Assembly: GCF_003718715.1 (NCBI RefSeq)
Contig: NZ_CP033465.1
Location: 2,418,001 to 2,482,000, forward strand
From: Clostridium sp. JN-1
Lineage (GTDB): Bacteria; Bacillota; Clostridia; Clostridiales; Clostridiaceae
Reading direction: 5' to 3'
DNA length: 64,000 bases
Shown piece by piece: positions 7,857 through 18,536 of the stretch. A model generated the notes under the pieces. The model did no database searches. It saw only the letters and a program-made list of their open reading frames with translations, and had not been told where the DNA came from. The translations under genes were made by a program, and so were the position numbers. How positions within the stretch are numbered: the first letter of the stretch is position 1; every line of letters begins with the position of its first letter.

Positions 7857-9614
7857 TTATTTTATATTAGCTCTTCCGCTGTATACAATTCCTCTTGTAA
7901 TATCAAGAGTTACAAATGAACCTGTTTTCAATATTTGAGTTGCACCGCCTGCATTACATATTATAGGTATATCCTTTGATATACATTCTATAGCTAAATG
8001 AGAAGTTAAACCTCCATCTTCAGCTATTACTCCAGATACTCTATCTAAAACTGATAAGTATTCCTTATCTAAGTTCTTTATTACAAGAACATCTCCAGTA
8101 TCAACAACATCATATGCTTCTTTAGCATTTTTTACAACTTTAACTGTACCATATCCAGGATGATTACCTGCTCCTCTGCCTTGAACAAGTATATCTCCAA
8201 CTATATGAACCTTTAACATATTTGTAGTTCCTGAATAACTTACAGGTATACCAGCTGCAATTACAACTAGATCACCTTTTTTAACATAATTAGTTTTTAA
8301 AGATATCTCAACAGATTTTTCTATTAATTCATCAGTTGAATCAACTTTTTGGGTTAATATTGCAAATACACCCCAGTTAAGTGCTAACTTTCTTGCAACA
8401 CTTTCAGATGATGTAACAGCTATTATAGGACAAGCTGGTCTGTATTTTGATACAATTCTAGCTGTATGACCGCTTTGTGTAGCTGTAATTATTGCAGAAG
8501 CATTTAATTCTTGAGCCGTAGTACAAGTAGCAAAACTTATTGCATTAGGTACATTTTGAATGTGCATTCCTTTGTTCTTGTTCAATATGGATTCATAGTT
8601 TAATCTAGATTCTGCAGCTTGTGCTATTCTTGCCATAGTTTGTGCAGCTTCAACTGGATACTTTCCGTTTGCAGATTCTCCGCTTAACATTATAGCATCC
8701 GTACCATCAAATATTGCATTTGCTATATCTGAAGCTTCTGCTCTAGTTGGTCTAGGATTTCTTATCATTGAATCCAGCATTTGAGTTGCAGTTATTACTG
8801 GCTTACCTGCTTTATTGCATTTTTCAATTATCATTTTCTGTACAAGTGGTACTTTTTCCATAGGTATTTCTACTCCCATGTCGCCTCTTGCCACCATTAT
8901 ACCATCAGAAAATTTGATAATTTCATCTATGTTATGGACACCTTCTTGACTCTCAATCTTTGAGAATATAAGTATGTCATGTCCTCCATTTGCCTCTAAA
9001 ATCTTTCTTATTGCAAGGACATCTGCTGCCTTTCTTATAAATGAAGCAGCTATCATATCAACACCTTGTTCACATCCAAATATTAAATCATCTTCATCTT
9101 TCTCAGTCATAGCTGGAAGATCGATAGATACTCCTGGAACATTTACTCCCTTATGGTTTCCTACTGTTCCAGCATTTTTTACTTTGCAGTGAATCTTGTT
9201 TCCTTCAACAGTTTCAACTTCAAGTCCAACTAATCCATCATCTATTAATATGCTGTCTCCAGCTTTTACATCATTGCATAATCCAGCATAAGTTATAGAA
9301 CACTTTGTGTTATCTCCCATAACTTCTTCATTACAATATACGGTAAACTTGTCTCCCTCTTTTAAATCTACCTTTCCTTCTGCAAAGTTAAGAGTTCTTA
9401 TTTCTGGTCCCTTTGTATCCAGCATTATAGCTATTGGCTTATTATATTTTTTCCTAAGTTTCTTTACAAGATCCATTCTCATCTTATGTTCTTCATGGTC
9501 ACCATGTGAAAAATTGTGTCTTGAAACACTCATGCCTGCTTCAATTAACTTCGATAAAACTTCTTCGTTTCCACTTGCAGGTCCAATTGTAAAAATCATT
9601 TTAGTCTTTTGCAT
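7857..9614 (-). CDS. pyk: Pyruvate kinase with C-terminal PEP-utilizer mobile domain
   Basis: 585 residues, longer than the usual 470 because of an added C-terminal phosphohistidine-like domain (about 475-585; GGLTSHLAIECISKDIPI), the arrangement found in bacilli and clostridia. The catalytic part shows FTIGPASG at the N-terminus, ISFIRK-type active-site segments, FSKIESQEG, MVARGDMGVEIP and ITATQMLDSMIRNPRPTRAE. It converts PEP and ADP to pyruvate and ATP, the last glycolytic step. GGAGA precedes the ATG. pfkA lies 101 bp upstream in the same direction, so the two are probably co-transcribed as pfkA-pyk. Confidence 0.97.
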   Translation of the reverse strand: MQKTKMIFTIGPASGNEEVLSKLIEAGMSVSRHNFSHGDHEEHKMRMDLVKKLRKKYNKPIAIMLDTKGPEIRTLNFAEGKVDLKEGDKFTVYCNEEVMGDNTKCSITYAGLCNDVKAGDSILIDDGLVGLEVETVEGNKIHCKVKNAGTVGNHKGVNVPGVSIDLPAMTEKDEDDLIFGCEQGVDMIAASFIRKAADVLAIRKILEANGGHDILIFSKIESQEGVHNIDEIIKFSDGIMVARGDMGVEIPMEKVPLVQKMIIEKCNKAGKPVITATQMLDSMIRNPRPTRAEASDIANAIFDGTDAIMLSGESANGKYPVEAAQTMARIAQAAESRLNYESILNKNKGMHIQNVPNAISFATCTTAQELNASAIITATQSGHTARIVSKYRPACPIIAVTSSESVARKLALNWGVFAILTQKVDSTDELIEKSVEISLKTNYVKKGDLVVIAAGIPVSYSGTTNMLKVHIVGDILVQGRGAGNHPGYGTVKVVKNAKEAYDVVDTGDVLVIKNLDKEYLSVLDRVSGVIAEDGGLTSHLAIECISKDIPIICNAGGATQILKTGSFVTLDITRGIVYSGRANIK

Positions 9615-9715
9615 AATTACTCTCCTTATATAAATTTATTTTTTGTAATAAACTATTTATTTTAATTAATAGAAAATTATTTAATATTTAATTTATAAGT
9701 AATTAAATTAGCCAA

Positions 9716-10675
9716 TTAATATGATAATACATTTGCTATTGTATAAAGCTGTTCATTGAATTTACGCGGTACAGCTAAAGCCTTATCTATATCCATATCA
9801 ACTATTTTTCCACCGTTTATTCCAACAACTCTTGAGGATTTTCCTTCTGCTAACAATTCAACTGCTTTATATCCCATTCTAGAAGCTAATACTCTATCCA
9901 TACAAGATGGACTTCCTCCTCTTTGAATATGACCAAGTTTAGTAGCCCTTGCCTCTATTCCAGTAACTTCTTCTATTTTCTCTGCTAATTGCTCTGCTCC
10001 CCCTATACCTTCTGCTAATACTATTAGATTATGCATTTTACCTCTCATTTTTCCTTCAAGTATAGTTCTGCACAAAGTATCTTGTTCATAACCTTTTTCA
10101 GGTACAATTATACTTTCAGCACCACCAGCGAGTCCTGAATAAAGTGCTATATCTCCACAATTTCTTCCCATTACCTCTATAACACTTACTCTTTCATGTG
10201 ATGTAGATGTATCTCTTAATTTATTTATTGCATCTAATACAGTATTTGTTGCTGTATCAAATCCTATAGTATAATCTGTATATGGTAAATCATTATCAAT
10301 AGTACCAGGTAAACCAACTGCCGCTATTCCTAACTTTGATAACAATTGAGCTCCTCTAAACGAACCATCTCCACCTATAACTACTAATCCATCTATTCTA
10401 AAAGTTTTTAGTATATTAACAGCTTTTTTTCTTCCTGCTTCTGTTTTAAACTCTTCACAGCGTGCAGTTCTAAGTATGGTTCCTCCTCTTTGTATAATAT
10501 CAGCTACACTGTGTCTATCCATTCTAAATATTTCACCATTTAGCAAACCGCTGTAGCCTCTTTGTATTCCCATTACTTCAAAGCCTTTATCCAATCCTGA
10601 TCTAACTACTGCTCTTATTGCAGCGTTCATTCCAGGTGCATCTCCACCACTTGTTAATATAGCTATTGTTTTCAT
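9716..10675 (-). CDS. pfkA: ATP-dependent 6-phosphofructokinase
   Basis: 319 residues, standard length for bacterial PfkA. N-terminal [18 protein letters not shown] is the ATP-binding loop; GGDGSFRGA and [18 protein letters not shown] carry the catalytic aspartates, and [15 protein letters not shown] and [13 protein letters not shown] bind fructose 6-phosphate. It catalyses the committed step of glycolysis. AGGAGGT lies 7 nt before the ATG. It is the upstream member of pfkA-pyk, separated from dnaE by 426 bp containing an IS-end remnant. Confidence 0.97.
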   Translation of the reverse strand: MKTIAILTSGGDAPGMNAAIRAVVRSGLDKGFEVMGIQRGYSGLLNGEIFRMDRHSVADIIQRGGTILRTARCEEFKTEAGRKKAVNILKTFRIDGLVVIGGDGSFRGAQLLSKLGIAAVGLPGTIDNDLPYTDYTIGFDTATNTVLDAINKLRDTSTSHERVSVIEVMGRNCGDIALYSGLAGGAESIIVPEKGYEQDTLCRTILEGKMRGKMHNLIVLAEGIGGAEQLAEKIEEVTGIEARATKLGHIQRGGSPSCMDRVLASRMGYKAVELLAEGKSSRVVGINGGKIVDMDIDKALAVPRKFNEQLYTIANVLSY

Positions 10676-10834
10676 ATTTATACCTCCTATGACCGCATGG
10701 ACAATTTATGTCCCACACTAATTACATGCCAACTGTGTCTATTATATCATACAATACCGGGTTTTTCATTATTCGCCATCAATTAAATGAAAATCTTTTA
10801 TATATCGACATATTACAATTGTTAGTCACATGTT

Positions 10835-11050
10835 AAGTTCTTAAGTGAACTGCCCCGACCACACGGGTACGGGGCTTCATATAGAAAATTGACAGTCTAT
10901 GCTATCCTTATTCTAACAGGCGTATCCACTTCGCCGCTGCTGTATAGTGCGTTTAAACACACAGCACCACTTTTCTTTAATATCTGCATTTAAATAAACT
11001 AACTTTTTGAGTTTATCCAGCAGTAATAATGCTTTTAGGAAAGCTATAAC
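10835..11050 (-). mobile_element. Probable IS200/IS605-type right-end (omega-RNA-like) remnant without tnpB
   Basis: On the minus strand the block reads GAAGCCCCGTACCC, GTGTGGTCGGGGC, then AGTTCAC. The GC-rich hairpin (10852-10875, GCCCCG/CGGGGC) preceded by GAA and followed by AGTTCAC matches what I recall of the right ends of IS200/IS605 elements encoding TnpB, where the 3' part of tnpB overlaps the guide (omega) RNA. Upstream on the same strand (11050-10880) the GC content is higher than around it, and GTGCTGTGTG...CACTATACAGCAG can pair, but no tnpB frame remains. So this is either a dead scar or an orphan structured RNA. The family is from memory and was not searched. Confidence 0.5.
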
Positions 11051-11101
11051 TTCACTTTTATTTTGTTTATTATACAAAAAAATATACTATAATTTGAAAC
11101 T

Positions 11102-14100
11102 CTAAATTAATTTTATATTGTCATCTCCAAATTCTTTTTTCAAGTTGTAAATTATCTCATCATTAACTTTTACCCAATATTCACTATCCAATCTAAATTT
11201 TTTTCTCTCTTTTTTTGTACAAATATACATAGGAGTATTGCCTTTAAATTCACATAAAATTTTCTTTAAGTTATTTATTGCTGGCCTTATCAAAGCTTCT
11301 TCTTCTATTAATATATAAAGTTTTTGACTATTTATTTTTACTAAAGGTTCAATACTTTCACATAATATTTTAGGCGGCTCATCTTCTCTTATACTAACTC
11401 TTCCTGTAACTGTTATTAGATTATCATCATCTATCAAATTTCTAAATTTATTAAATGTCCTTGGAAACACTATGACCTCTATATCTCCATATAAATCTTC
11501 CACATTTATAAATGCCATCATCTCATTATTTCTAGTTATCTTTTTACTTGAAGAGGTTATAATACCGCCTACAATTACTCTAGTTCCATCTTTTACTTTA
11601 ACTTGACTTGCTAATTCATTTTCAAGTGATTTAGTTCCGAGTATATCTGATATTTTTACACTAGTTTGAAGTTCAAGGGTTTTTTTGTATTCATCTAAAG
11701 GGTGGCCTGATATATAAAGACCTGTCATTTCTTTTTCCATTGCCAGAATATATTTTTTCTCAAATTCCTTTATATTAGGATATTGAATTCCAACTTGGCT
11801 GTCACTCAAGTTAGAAAATAAACTCAACTGTCCTTCTATATTCTTCTTTCTCGAACTACTTACACCATCAAGTACTCTTTCGTAAACTGCCAGCATCTTT
11901 GAACGATATACATTGAAGCAGTCAAAAGCACCTGATTTAATCAAGCTTTCTACAACCCTTTTATTTATACATGATATGTCTATTTTATTGCAAAAATCCA
12001 TCAAATCCTTAAAATTGCCTTTCTTGTCTCTTGATTTAATTATACTATCTATTACATTATCTCCTGCATTTTTGATAGCAGAAAGTCCAAATCTAATTTT
12101 ATCTCCTTTAACAGTAAATTTTGCATAACTTTCATTTATGTCCGGCGGAAGAACTTCTATACCTGTCTCATTAACAAACCTTATGTAATATGCTACTTTA
12201 TCACTATCACCTTTTACGCTGTTAAGCATAGCTGCAATATACTCAGCTGGATAGTAACACATCATATATGCAGTTTGGAATGCAACTACTGCATATGCAG
12301 CTGCATGGCTTTTGTTAAAAGCATACGATGCAAAATCCATCATTGAATCAAATATTTTATTTGCTGCATCTTCTGATATACCATTTCTAATACACCCTGG
12401 TACTTTAACTTCTCCTTTTTCATCAACTATACCATATATGAAATTCTTTCTTTCTTCTTCCATGACATGGTGCTTTTTTTTGGACATAGCACGCCTTACA
12501 AGGTCACTTCTTCCCATTGAATATCCTGCTAGTTTTCTAACTATCTCCATAACTTGTTCTTGATAAACCATACATCCGTAAGTTACAGAAAGTATTGACT
12601 GCAATTCAGGAGTAACGTATTCAACATTTCCAGGGTTATTCTTGTTATCAATATATTTAGGAATTTCAGCCATAGGACCCGGTCTGTACAAACTAATTCC
12701 AGCTATGATATCTTCAAGCGAATCTGGTTTTAACTCTTTCATAAACGACGTCATTCCAGCTGACTCAAGTTGGAATACCCCTACAGTCTTTCCCTTACCT
12801 ATCATATTATAGACTTTTTGATCTTCATAGTTTATCTTATCTAAGTCTATGGATACTCCTTTATTTTCCTTGACCATATTCACTGTATCTCTTAATACAG
12901 TAAGAGTTCTAAGCCCTAAGAAATCCATTTTTAATAGTCCCAATTCTTCAAGCGTACCCATTGTAAATTGAGTTACTATATTGTCTTCATTCTTTTGAAG
13001 CGGCACATAATTTACCAGAGGCTCAGATGCTATAACAACTCCAGCTGCATGAGTAGATGTATGCCTTGGCAGACCTTCAAGTGATCTTGCTATATCTATG
13101 AGTTCTTTTGTTCTAGATTCACTATCATAAGCTCCTTTTAATTCAGGATTTAATTCAAGTGCCTTATCTATAGTTATGTTTAAAACACTTGGAATCATCT
13201 TTGCTATTCTATCAACTTCTGCATAAGGATAGTCCATTGCCCTGCCAACGTCTCTTATACAAGCTCTTGCAGCCATAGTTCCAAATGTTATAATTTGAGA
13301 AACATTATTTTCTCCATACTTTTTAACTACATAATCTATCATTTCTCCGCGTCTCTCATAACAAAAGTCGGAATCTATATCAGGCATAGATACACGCTCC
13401 GGATTTAAAAAACGTTCAAAAATGAGTCCATATTTTATAGGATCTATTTTGGTTATCCCAAGTGTGTAAGCAACTATGGAACCTGCAGCAGAACCTCTAC
13501 CTGGACCAGTCATTATTCCACTTTCTCTTGCAAACCTTATAAAATCCCAAACTATTAGAAAATAATCAACATATCCCATCTGCTCTATTATTCCAAGTTC
13601 ATAATCAAGTCTTTCTTTTAGTTTATAAGTTACATCCTCATATCTTTCCTTGAGTCCATCATAACATAACTTTTTCAAATACTCATAAGGGTCAACCCCT
13701 TCAGGCAGTGGAAACTTTGGAAGCTTAGATTTGTGAAATTCATAATCAAAGCTGCATTCTTCTGCAATTTTAACTGTGTTTTCTAAGGCTTCTGGTACAT
13801 ATGAAAATATTTCATACATCTCTTCTGGGGATTTTAAATAAAATTCATCAGAAGGATATCTCATCCTGTTTTTTTCATCTACTGTTTTTCCAGTTTGTAT
13901 ACATAAAAGCACATCATGAGCTCTATAATCTTCTTTTTTTATATAATGAACATCATTAGTTGCTGCGAGCGGTATTTGAAGCTCTTTAGACATTTTTATA
14001 AGCTCTTCGTCTACTTTTAACTGTTCCTCCATACCATGGTACTGTAATTCCAAATAAAATCCATCTTTAAATATATCTTTATAAAAAAGAGCTGTTTCTT

Positions 14101-14575
14101 TTGCTTTATCCAGTTTATTTTTTAATATGTAAGATTGAATTTCTCCTCCAAGACATGCACTTAAAGCTATTATTCCTTCACTGTGATCTTTTAAATAATC
14201 GTGATCTACCCTTGGTTTATAGTAAAATCCGTCAATTGATGCTTTAGACACTATTTTCATCAAATTATTATAACCAGTTTCATTCTTTACAAGAAGTACT
14301 AGATGATAATTTCCATTTTCCCTATCATTTTGTTTTATATACATAGATTTTGAGGCAACATATACTTCACAGCCTATTATTGGTTTTATTCCCTGTGCCT
14401 TTGCTTCCTTATAAAACTCTACGCATCCATACATCACTCCATGATCCGTTATTGCTATACTCTTCATATCAAGTTCTTTTGCCCTTGCTATAAGATCATG
14501 GATTTTAGCCGAAGAATCCAAAAGTGAATACCCTGTATGTTGATGCAAACTTATCCATTCATACTTTTTTCCCAC
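11102..14575 (-). CDS. dnaE: DNA polymerase III alpha subunit
   Basis: 1157 residues, usual for DnaE rather than PolC. The N-terminal PHP domain (1-210) begins with LHQHTGYSLLDS and includes TDHGVMYG. The polymerase core has GPGRGSAAGS (about 358-367), the catalytic MPDIDSDF (about 397-404) and the third acidic-residue region MDFLGLRTL. Tandem helix-hairpin-helix and an OB fold (RVIVGGIITSSSKK, about 1005 on) follow. In Firmicutes DnaE extends primers before handing over to PolC. A small Dabb gene lies 24 bp upstream on the same strand. Confidence 0.97.
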   Translation of the reverse strand: MGKKYEWISLHQHTGYSLLDSSAKIHDLIARAKELDMKSIAITDHGVMYGCVEFYKEAKAQGIKPIIGCEVYVASKSMYIKQNDRENGNYHLVLLVKNETGYNNLMKIVSKASIDGFYYKPRVDHDYLKDHSEGIIALSACLGGEIQSYILKNKLDKAKETALFYKDIFKDGFYLELQYHGMEEQLKVDEELIKMSKELQIPLAATNDVHYIKKEDYRAHDVLLCIQTGKTVDEKNRMRYPSDEFYLKSPEEMYEIFSYVPEALENTVKIAEECSFDYEFHKSKLPKFPLPEGVDPYEYLKKLCYDGLKERYEDVTYKLKERLDYELGIIEQMGYVDYFLIVWDFIRFARESGIMTGPGRGSAAGSIVAYTLGITKIDPIKYGLIFERFLNPERVSMPDIDSDFCYERRGEMIDYVVKKYGENNVSQIITFGTMAARACIRDVGRAMDYPYAEVDRIAKMIPSVLNITIDKALELNPELKGAYDSESRTKELIDIARSLEGLPRHTSTHAAGVVIASEPLVNYVPLQKNEDNIVTQFTMGTLEELGLLKMDFLGLRTLTVLRDTVNMVKENKGVSIDLDKINYEDQKVYNMIGKGKTVGVFQLESAGMTSFMKELKPDSLEDIIAGISLYRPGPMAEIPKYIDNKNNPGNVEYVTPELQSILSVTYGCMVYQEQVMEIVRKLAGYSMGRSDLVRRAMSKKKHHVMEEERKNFIYGIVDEKGEVKVPGCIRNGISEDAANKIFDSMMDFASYAFNKSHAAAYAVVAFQTAYMMCYYPAEYIAAMLNSVKGDSDKVAYYIRFVNETGIEVLPPDINESYAKFTVKGDKIRFGLSAIKNAGDNVIDSIIKSRDKKGNFKDLMDFCNKIDISCINKRVVESLIKSGAFDCFNVYRSKMLAVYERVLDGVSSSRKKNIEGQLSLFSNLSDSQVGIQYPNIKEFEKKYILAMEKEMTGLYISGHPLDEYKKTLELQTSVKISDILGTKSLENELASQVKVKDGTRVIVGGIITSSSKKITRNNEMMAFINVEDLYGDIEVIVFPRTFNKFRNLIDDDNLITVTGRVSIREDEPPKILCESIEPLVKINSQKLYILIEEEALIRPAINNLKKILCEFKGNTPMYICTKKERKKFRLDSEYWVKVNDEIIYNLKKEFGDDNIKLI

Positions 14576-14599
14576 ATACTCACCCTATTTCTTTTATTA

Positions 14600-14890
14600 T
14601 TAGTCTTCGAAGTCAACTGCTGCAGATGATTCAAGCATTGGTTTCAGATTATCTAAAACTTCATGTACATGAACTGGATGTACTTGATATTCATCCATGC
14701 CTTCTTTTGAATCAAATTTGGCTATAAGTGCTATATCATATGATCTTGCTGAGTGCACAGCATCTGCTCCAACTTTAACACTTTTAAGAGTAGGAACTTT
14801 TCCATCTACTCTCTTTAAAATTTGAACTGCCTTGTTTACATTTTCTGGACTTTTGTCCTTTAACTTAAAAAAAACTACATGAGTAAACAT
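14600..14890 (-). CDS. Dabb-family (stress-responsive alpha/beta barrel) protein
   Basis: 96 residues starting MFTHVVFFKLKD, the usual N-terminal strand of the Dabb dimeric alpha-beta barrel; HSARSYDIALIAKFDS and YQVHPVHVHEVLDNLKP complete the pattern with conserved histidines. Such proteins are small cytosolic dimers; most bacterial ones have no known substrate. It lies just upstream of dnaE (24 bp) and 40 bp downstream of ytoI, so it may be read from either transcript. Family is clear, function is not. Confidence 0.87.
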   Translation of the reverse strand: MFTHVVFFKLKDKSPENVNKAVQILKRVDGKVPTLKSVKVGADAVHSARSYDIALIAKFDSKEGMDEYQVHPVHVHEVLDNLKPMLESSAAVDFED

Positions 14891-14930
14891 CTTTAAATCA
14901 ATCCTCTCTATTTAAAATTAATAAAGTATG

Positions 14931-16229
14931 CTATTTCTTAAGGACCTTCGCTGATAAAAATGTTTTTGATATTATATCCTTTTTATCATCATACATATCT
15001 ATTTGAACTTTACAAAAATTTCTTCCTACTTCTATAATATCAGTATGTATTTCTATAGTATTATCTATCTGAACGGCTTTCATAAAATAAGTATTTATAT
15101 TATCTACAAATACATTTATATTATTTTTTTGCCTTAATGCCATTATACCCATTGTTGATACCAGCATATTTAATGAACTCCATGAAGCAGTACCTATAGG
15201 GTCAAGCATTGCAGTAGTTATTTTTCCTAAAAAACAAGCCTTATCTCCATTTGATTTAAGCTCAAAGTTCTTAAGTATCAAATCTTCTAAGGTTTCAACT
15301 GATTGTGGCTGTCTTGACATGTATTGAAGTGCTCTTATGACATCTCTTTTCGTGACTACTCCTATTAATTCTTTACCATTTACAATTGGGAACATTTCAA
15401 TATCTTCCCATGACATAATATGTGCAGCATATGCAGCCGTCGTCTTTGGAGTTAATGTTATAAAATCCTTATCCATAACCTTTCCTACATATTCATCATC
15501 TTCACTTAATAACTCCTTCAATGTAACTATACCAATAACCTTATTATTATCATCTACCACAGGATACCTTTGGTGCTGCGTTTCTCTCACTAGCTGTTTC
15601 AACTTTCTTATTGTATCATTGGCTTTTAAAGAATATGGACTGCTTTCCATAATATCTTCTATTAAAACTATATCTTTCTTTATAAGCTTTTCAGAAATAG
15701 CTTTATTTATAAGACTGGCAACAGTAAATGTATCATACTTTGTGGATATTATTGGTAAACACTTTTCACTAGCTAACTTTTTCATCTCGCAGCTGCATTT
15801 AAATCCACCTGTTATAAGAACTCCACATTGATTCATAAGTCCCAGCCTTTGTGTTTCTTCCCTATTTCCAGTTATTAAAAGACAATCAGGGGTTATATAT
15901 TTCATCATTGCATCAATAGTCATTGCCCCTATTACAAACCTATGTAATGTTTTATATATTCCATTTTTTCCTCCAAGCAAAGTACCATCAACTATATTAA
16001 TAACCTGTCCATAAGTTAAAACTTCTACATTCTTTTTTTCTACTTTTTCTATTCTAACCGTTCCTACCCTTGGTATAGTAGTAACTATTCCAAGAGTATC
16101 AGAATCTTTTATAGCTCTATACGCTGTTCCATCACTAACGCCTAAACTGCTAGCTATGCCTCTAACTGAAATTTTTGTACCAACATCAAGTGAAAGTATG
16201 TACTTAATTATATCTTCATGTTTTGACAA
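14931..16229 (-). CDS. ytoI: YtoI-like regulator: HTH, DRTGG, two CBS domains, hot-dog domain
   Basis: 432 residues. Residues 1-60 are a helix-turn-helix (VRGIASSLGVSDGTAYRAI). About 65-175 form a DRTGG domain (GVLITGGFKCSCEMKKLA). About 185-305 form a CBS pair (QHQRYPVVDDNNKVIGIVT; FPIVNGKELIGVVTKRDV), which usually bind adenine nucleotides. About 310-432 resemble a hot-dog thioesterase-like fold. This is the architecture of B. subtilis YtoI, whose role is not established. DNA binding controlled by an adenylated ligand is a reasonable guess. The stop lies 9 bp from the whiA-side neighbour, in the same orientation as whiA. Confidence 0.88.
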   Translation of the reverse strand: MSKHEDIIKYILSLDVGTKISVRGIASSLGVSDGTAYRAIKDSDTLGIVTTIPRVGTVRIEKVEKKNVEVLTYGQVINIVDGTLLGGKNGIYKTLHRFVIGAMTIDAMMKYITPDCLLITGNREETQRLGLMNQCGVLITGGFKCSCEMKKLASEKCLPIISTKYDTFTVASLINKAISEKLIKKDIVLIEDIMESSPYSLKANDTIRKLKQLVRETQHQRYPVVDDNNKVIGIVTLKELLSEDDEYVGKVMDKDFITLTPKTTAAYAAHIMSWEDIEMFPIVNGKELIGVVTKRDVIRALQYMSRQPQSVETLEDLILKNFELKSNGDKACFLGKITTAMLDPIGTASWSSLNMLVSTMGIMALRQKNNINVFVDNINTYFMKAVQIDNTIEIHTDIIEVGRNFCKVQIDMYDDKKDIISKTFLSAKVLKK

Positions 16230-16238
16230 AATTAATTT

Positions 16239-17192
16239 TTACCTTCCTTCTCTCTTAAGTTCCTCTGCTATTTTTTCTATTCTTCTAAGCCTGTGATTGG
16301 CACCTGACTTACCAACAGGAGGATTTAGCATTTCTCCAAGTTCTTTTAATGATTCATCAGGGTAATTTAATCTAAGTTCTGCTATTTCCCTTAAATTTTT
16401 AGGTAATCTATTTAATCCTATTTCTTTTTGGATGATCTTTATACTCTCTGCCTGTCTTACTGCAGCATTTACCGTTTTGCTCAAATTAGCAGTTTCGCAA
16501 TTCACAAGTCTATTTACGTTATTTCTCATTTCTTTCATTATTCTTACGTTTTCTAATTTTAAAAGCGAAGTATGGGCACCTATTATATTCAATAAGTCAA
16601 CTATTTGTTCGCCTTCCTTTAAATATACAATATAACTATTTTTTCTCTTTATGACCTTCGAATTTAAATTATATCCATTTATAAGTTTACTTAAATCATT
16701 TGCATAATCATTATCATGGGTTACAAACTCAAGATGATAAGTTTTCTCGGGGTTACTTACACTTCCTCCTCCAAGAAAAGCACCTCTTATATATGCTCTT
16801 TTGCATCTTTCATCATCTATAACGTTTTTAGGAATACTATAGTCTAAAGCAAATACATCATATTCTTCTTTAAGCAGCCCAACCTCTTTAAGTAACTCCT
16901 TAACTCCCATGTCCTCAGTTATCAAAACTATATAGAGGTTATTTTTTTTAAGTGAATTACTCTTTTTTACCGCTATACGTGTACGTATACCAAAATACTT
17001 CTTTAATAGCTTGAATATAAACCTTGCAATAGCTGGATTTTCAGTTATAACTTTAAATCCAAACTGTTTATTTCCTCCAAGCATAAGAGTGCCGCTAACT
17101 TTCATTATAGCTGACAATTCCGATACAGCTTCTATCTTACTCATATCTGAATACCTGCAAACTTCGTTTTTTACTTTAAGTGAGAACGACAT
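16239..17192 (-). CDS. whiA: DNA-binding protein WhiA
   Basis: 317 residues: an N-terminal LAGLIDADG-like, catalytically inactive homing-endonuclease fold (residues about 15-195; CKRAYIRGAFLGGGSVSNPEK) and a C-terminal helix-turn-helix (about 225-310; LREIAELRLNYPDESLKELG, then KSGANHRLRRI). WhiA influences cell division and chromosome segregation in Firmicutes and is a sporulation regulator in actinomycetes. The neighbours are the conserved rapZ-yvcK-whiA trio, here with 12 bp to yvcK. Confidence 0.96.
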   Translation of the reverse strand: MSFSLKVKNEVCRYSDMSKIEAVSELSAIMKVSGTLMLGGNKQFGFKVITENPAIARFIFKLLKKYFGIRTRIAVKKSNSLKKNNLYIVLITEDMGVKELLKEVGLLKEEYDVFALDYSIPKNVIDDERCKRAYIRGAFLGGGSVSNPEKTYHLEFVTHDNDYANDLSKLINGYNLNSKVIKRKNSYIVYLKEGEQIVDLLNIIGAHTSLLKLENVRIMKEMRNNVNRLVNCETANLSKTVNAAVRQAESIKIIQKEIGLNRLPKNLREIAELRLNYPDESLKELGEMLNPPVGKSGANHRLRRIEKIAEELKREGR

Positions 17193-17204
17193 TGTTTATT
17201 CCCC

Positions 17205-18536
17205 CTATTTACTTTTATTTTGCTTCAACCTCTCTGATAAATAGAAGTATTCAATAATTTTCTTCCTGTCATATAAAAGTTTTTTATCCATAATTGTCTC
17301 TATCAAAATAGAAGCTAACTTTTCAGAATTATGTCTTACTAGACCATTCTTTATAGTTATAAAATTTCCTTTAATTATTTCCACATTAAGTTTTTTTATT
17401 TCTTCTGTATCTATTTTTACTAAATGTGCTTCTCCCTCTTTGTACTTATCTATTAATGTAGAATCAATCTCTCCAGCATTAACAACTACATAATCAATTA
17501 CCTTGGTTCCAATATGATTAAATATTGCCTTTATATGGTCTCCAACAGCATATCCATCAGTTTCACCATTTTGAGTCATTATATTGGAAACATATAATTT
17601 TACAGCTTGAGTTTTCTTTAAACTATTTGCTATACCATTAACCATTAAGTTTGGAATAACACTTGTATATAAACTTCCAGGACCAAGTATTATAGCATCA
17701 GCTTCCATTATTGATTGAACTGCTTCATCCAGAGCTTTAGCATTAGAAGGTTCTATAAAAACTCTTTCAATTGGACTTCCATTTTGGACAGCAGCTTTTG
17801 GAATATTTGATTCTCCTTCTACTATCATTCCATTTTTTAACTTTGCCTTCAATATGACATTATCTAATGTGACAGGTATTACTTTACCTGTCACAGCCAA
17901 AACAGAACTTACTTTGTGAACAGCTTCTTCAAAATTACTAGATATGCCATCCATAGCTGCTAAAAATAAATTACCAAAGCTTTGATTTTTAAGTTTTCCA
18001 TCCTTGAATCTATATTGAAGTAAATCTTCCATAAGCGGTTCTGTATCTGCTAAAGCAAGTATACAATTTCTTATGTCACCTGGTGGAAGTATTCCAAGAT
18101 CTTCTCTTAGCTCACCTGATCCACCTCCATCATCTGCAACAGTAACTATAGCTGTTATATTGGAAGTATAGTACTTTAGTCCTCTAAGCATAGTAGATAG
18201 ACCTGTTCCGCCTCCAATTACAACAATTTTAGGTCCCTTTACAAGTAACCTTCTTTCATATATCAGGTTCTCCAATTTTTTTGAATCTATAGATACGTTC
18301 AAATAGCCTTTATTTATTAAGGCTATTATAGAACGCATACCCTGAGTTATGGAAATATATAGAACAAAAACTCCAGTCAGCATCAAAAATACATAAAATG
18401 ATATATAGTAAACACTATAAAATCTTCTGTTTATAAATTCTATTACTCCAAATATTATAAATAGTATACCCATAGCACCAAGTAGAATCCATCTTTTAAC
18501 TTTTATTCCCGGTCTAAACCAGTCTACTAGTTTCAT
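17205..18536 (-). CDS. yvcK: Gluconeogenesis factor YvcK (CofD-like)
   Basis: 443 residues, longer than the typical 310-330, because of an N-terminal extension with two hydrophobic helices (about 18-35 and 43-62). The YvcK/CofD domain starts near 100 with [17 protein letters not shown], then [20 protein letters not shown] and [15 protein letters not shown]. YvcK is needed for growth on gluconeogenic carbon and for correct wall synthesis, and binds UDP-sugars. The ATG overlaps the rapZ stop by 4 bp, indicating coupled translation. Confidence 0.94.
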   Translation of the reverse strand: MKLVDWFRPGIKVKRWILLGAMGILFIIFGVIEFINRRFYSVYYISFYVFLMLTGVFVLYISITQGMRSIIALINKGYLNVSIDSKKLENLIYERRLLVKGPKIVVIGGGTGLSTMLRGLKYYTSNITAIVTVADDGGGSGELREDLGILPPGDIRNCILALADTEPLMEDLLQYRFKDGKLKNQSFGNLFLAAMDGISSNFEEAVHKVSSVLAVTGKVIPVTLDNVILKAKLKNGMIVEGESNIPKAAVQNGSPIERVFIEPSNAKALDEAVQSIMEADAIILGPGSLYTSVIPNLMVNGIANSLKKTQAVKLYVSNIMTQNGETDGYAVGDHIKAIFNHIGTKVIDYVVVNAGEIDSTLIDKYKEGEAHLVKIDTEEIKKLNVEIIKGNFITIKNGLVRHNSEKLASILIETIMDKKLLYDRKKIIEYFYLSERLKQNKSK

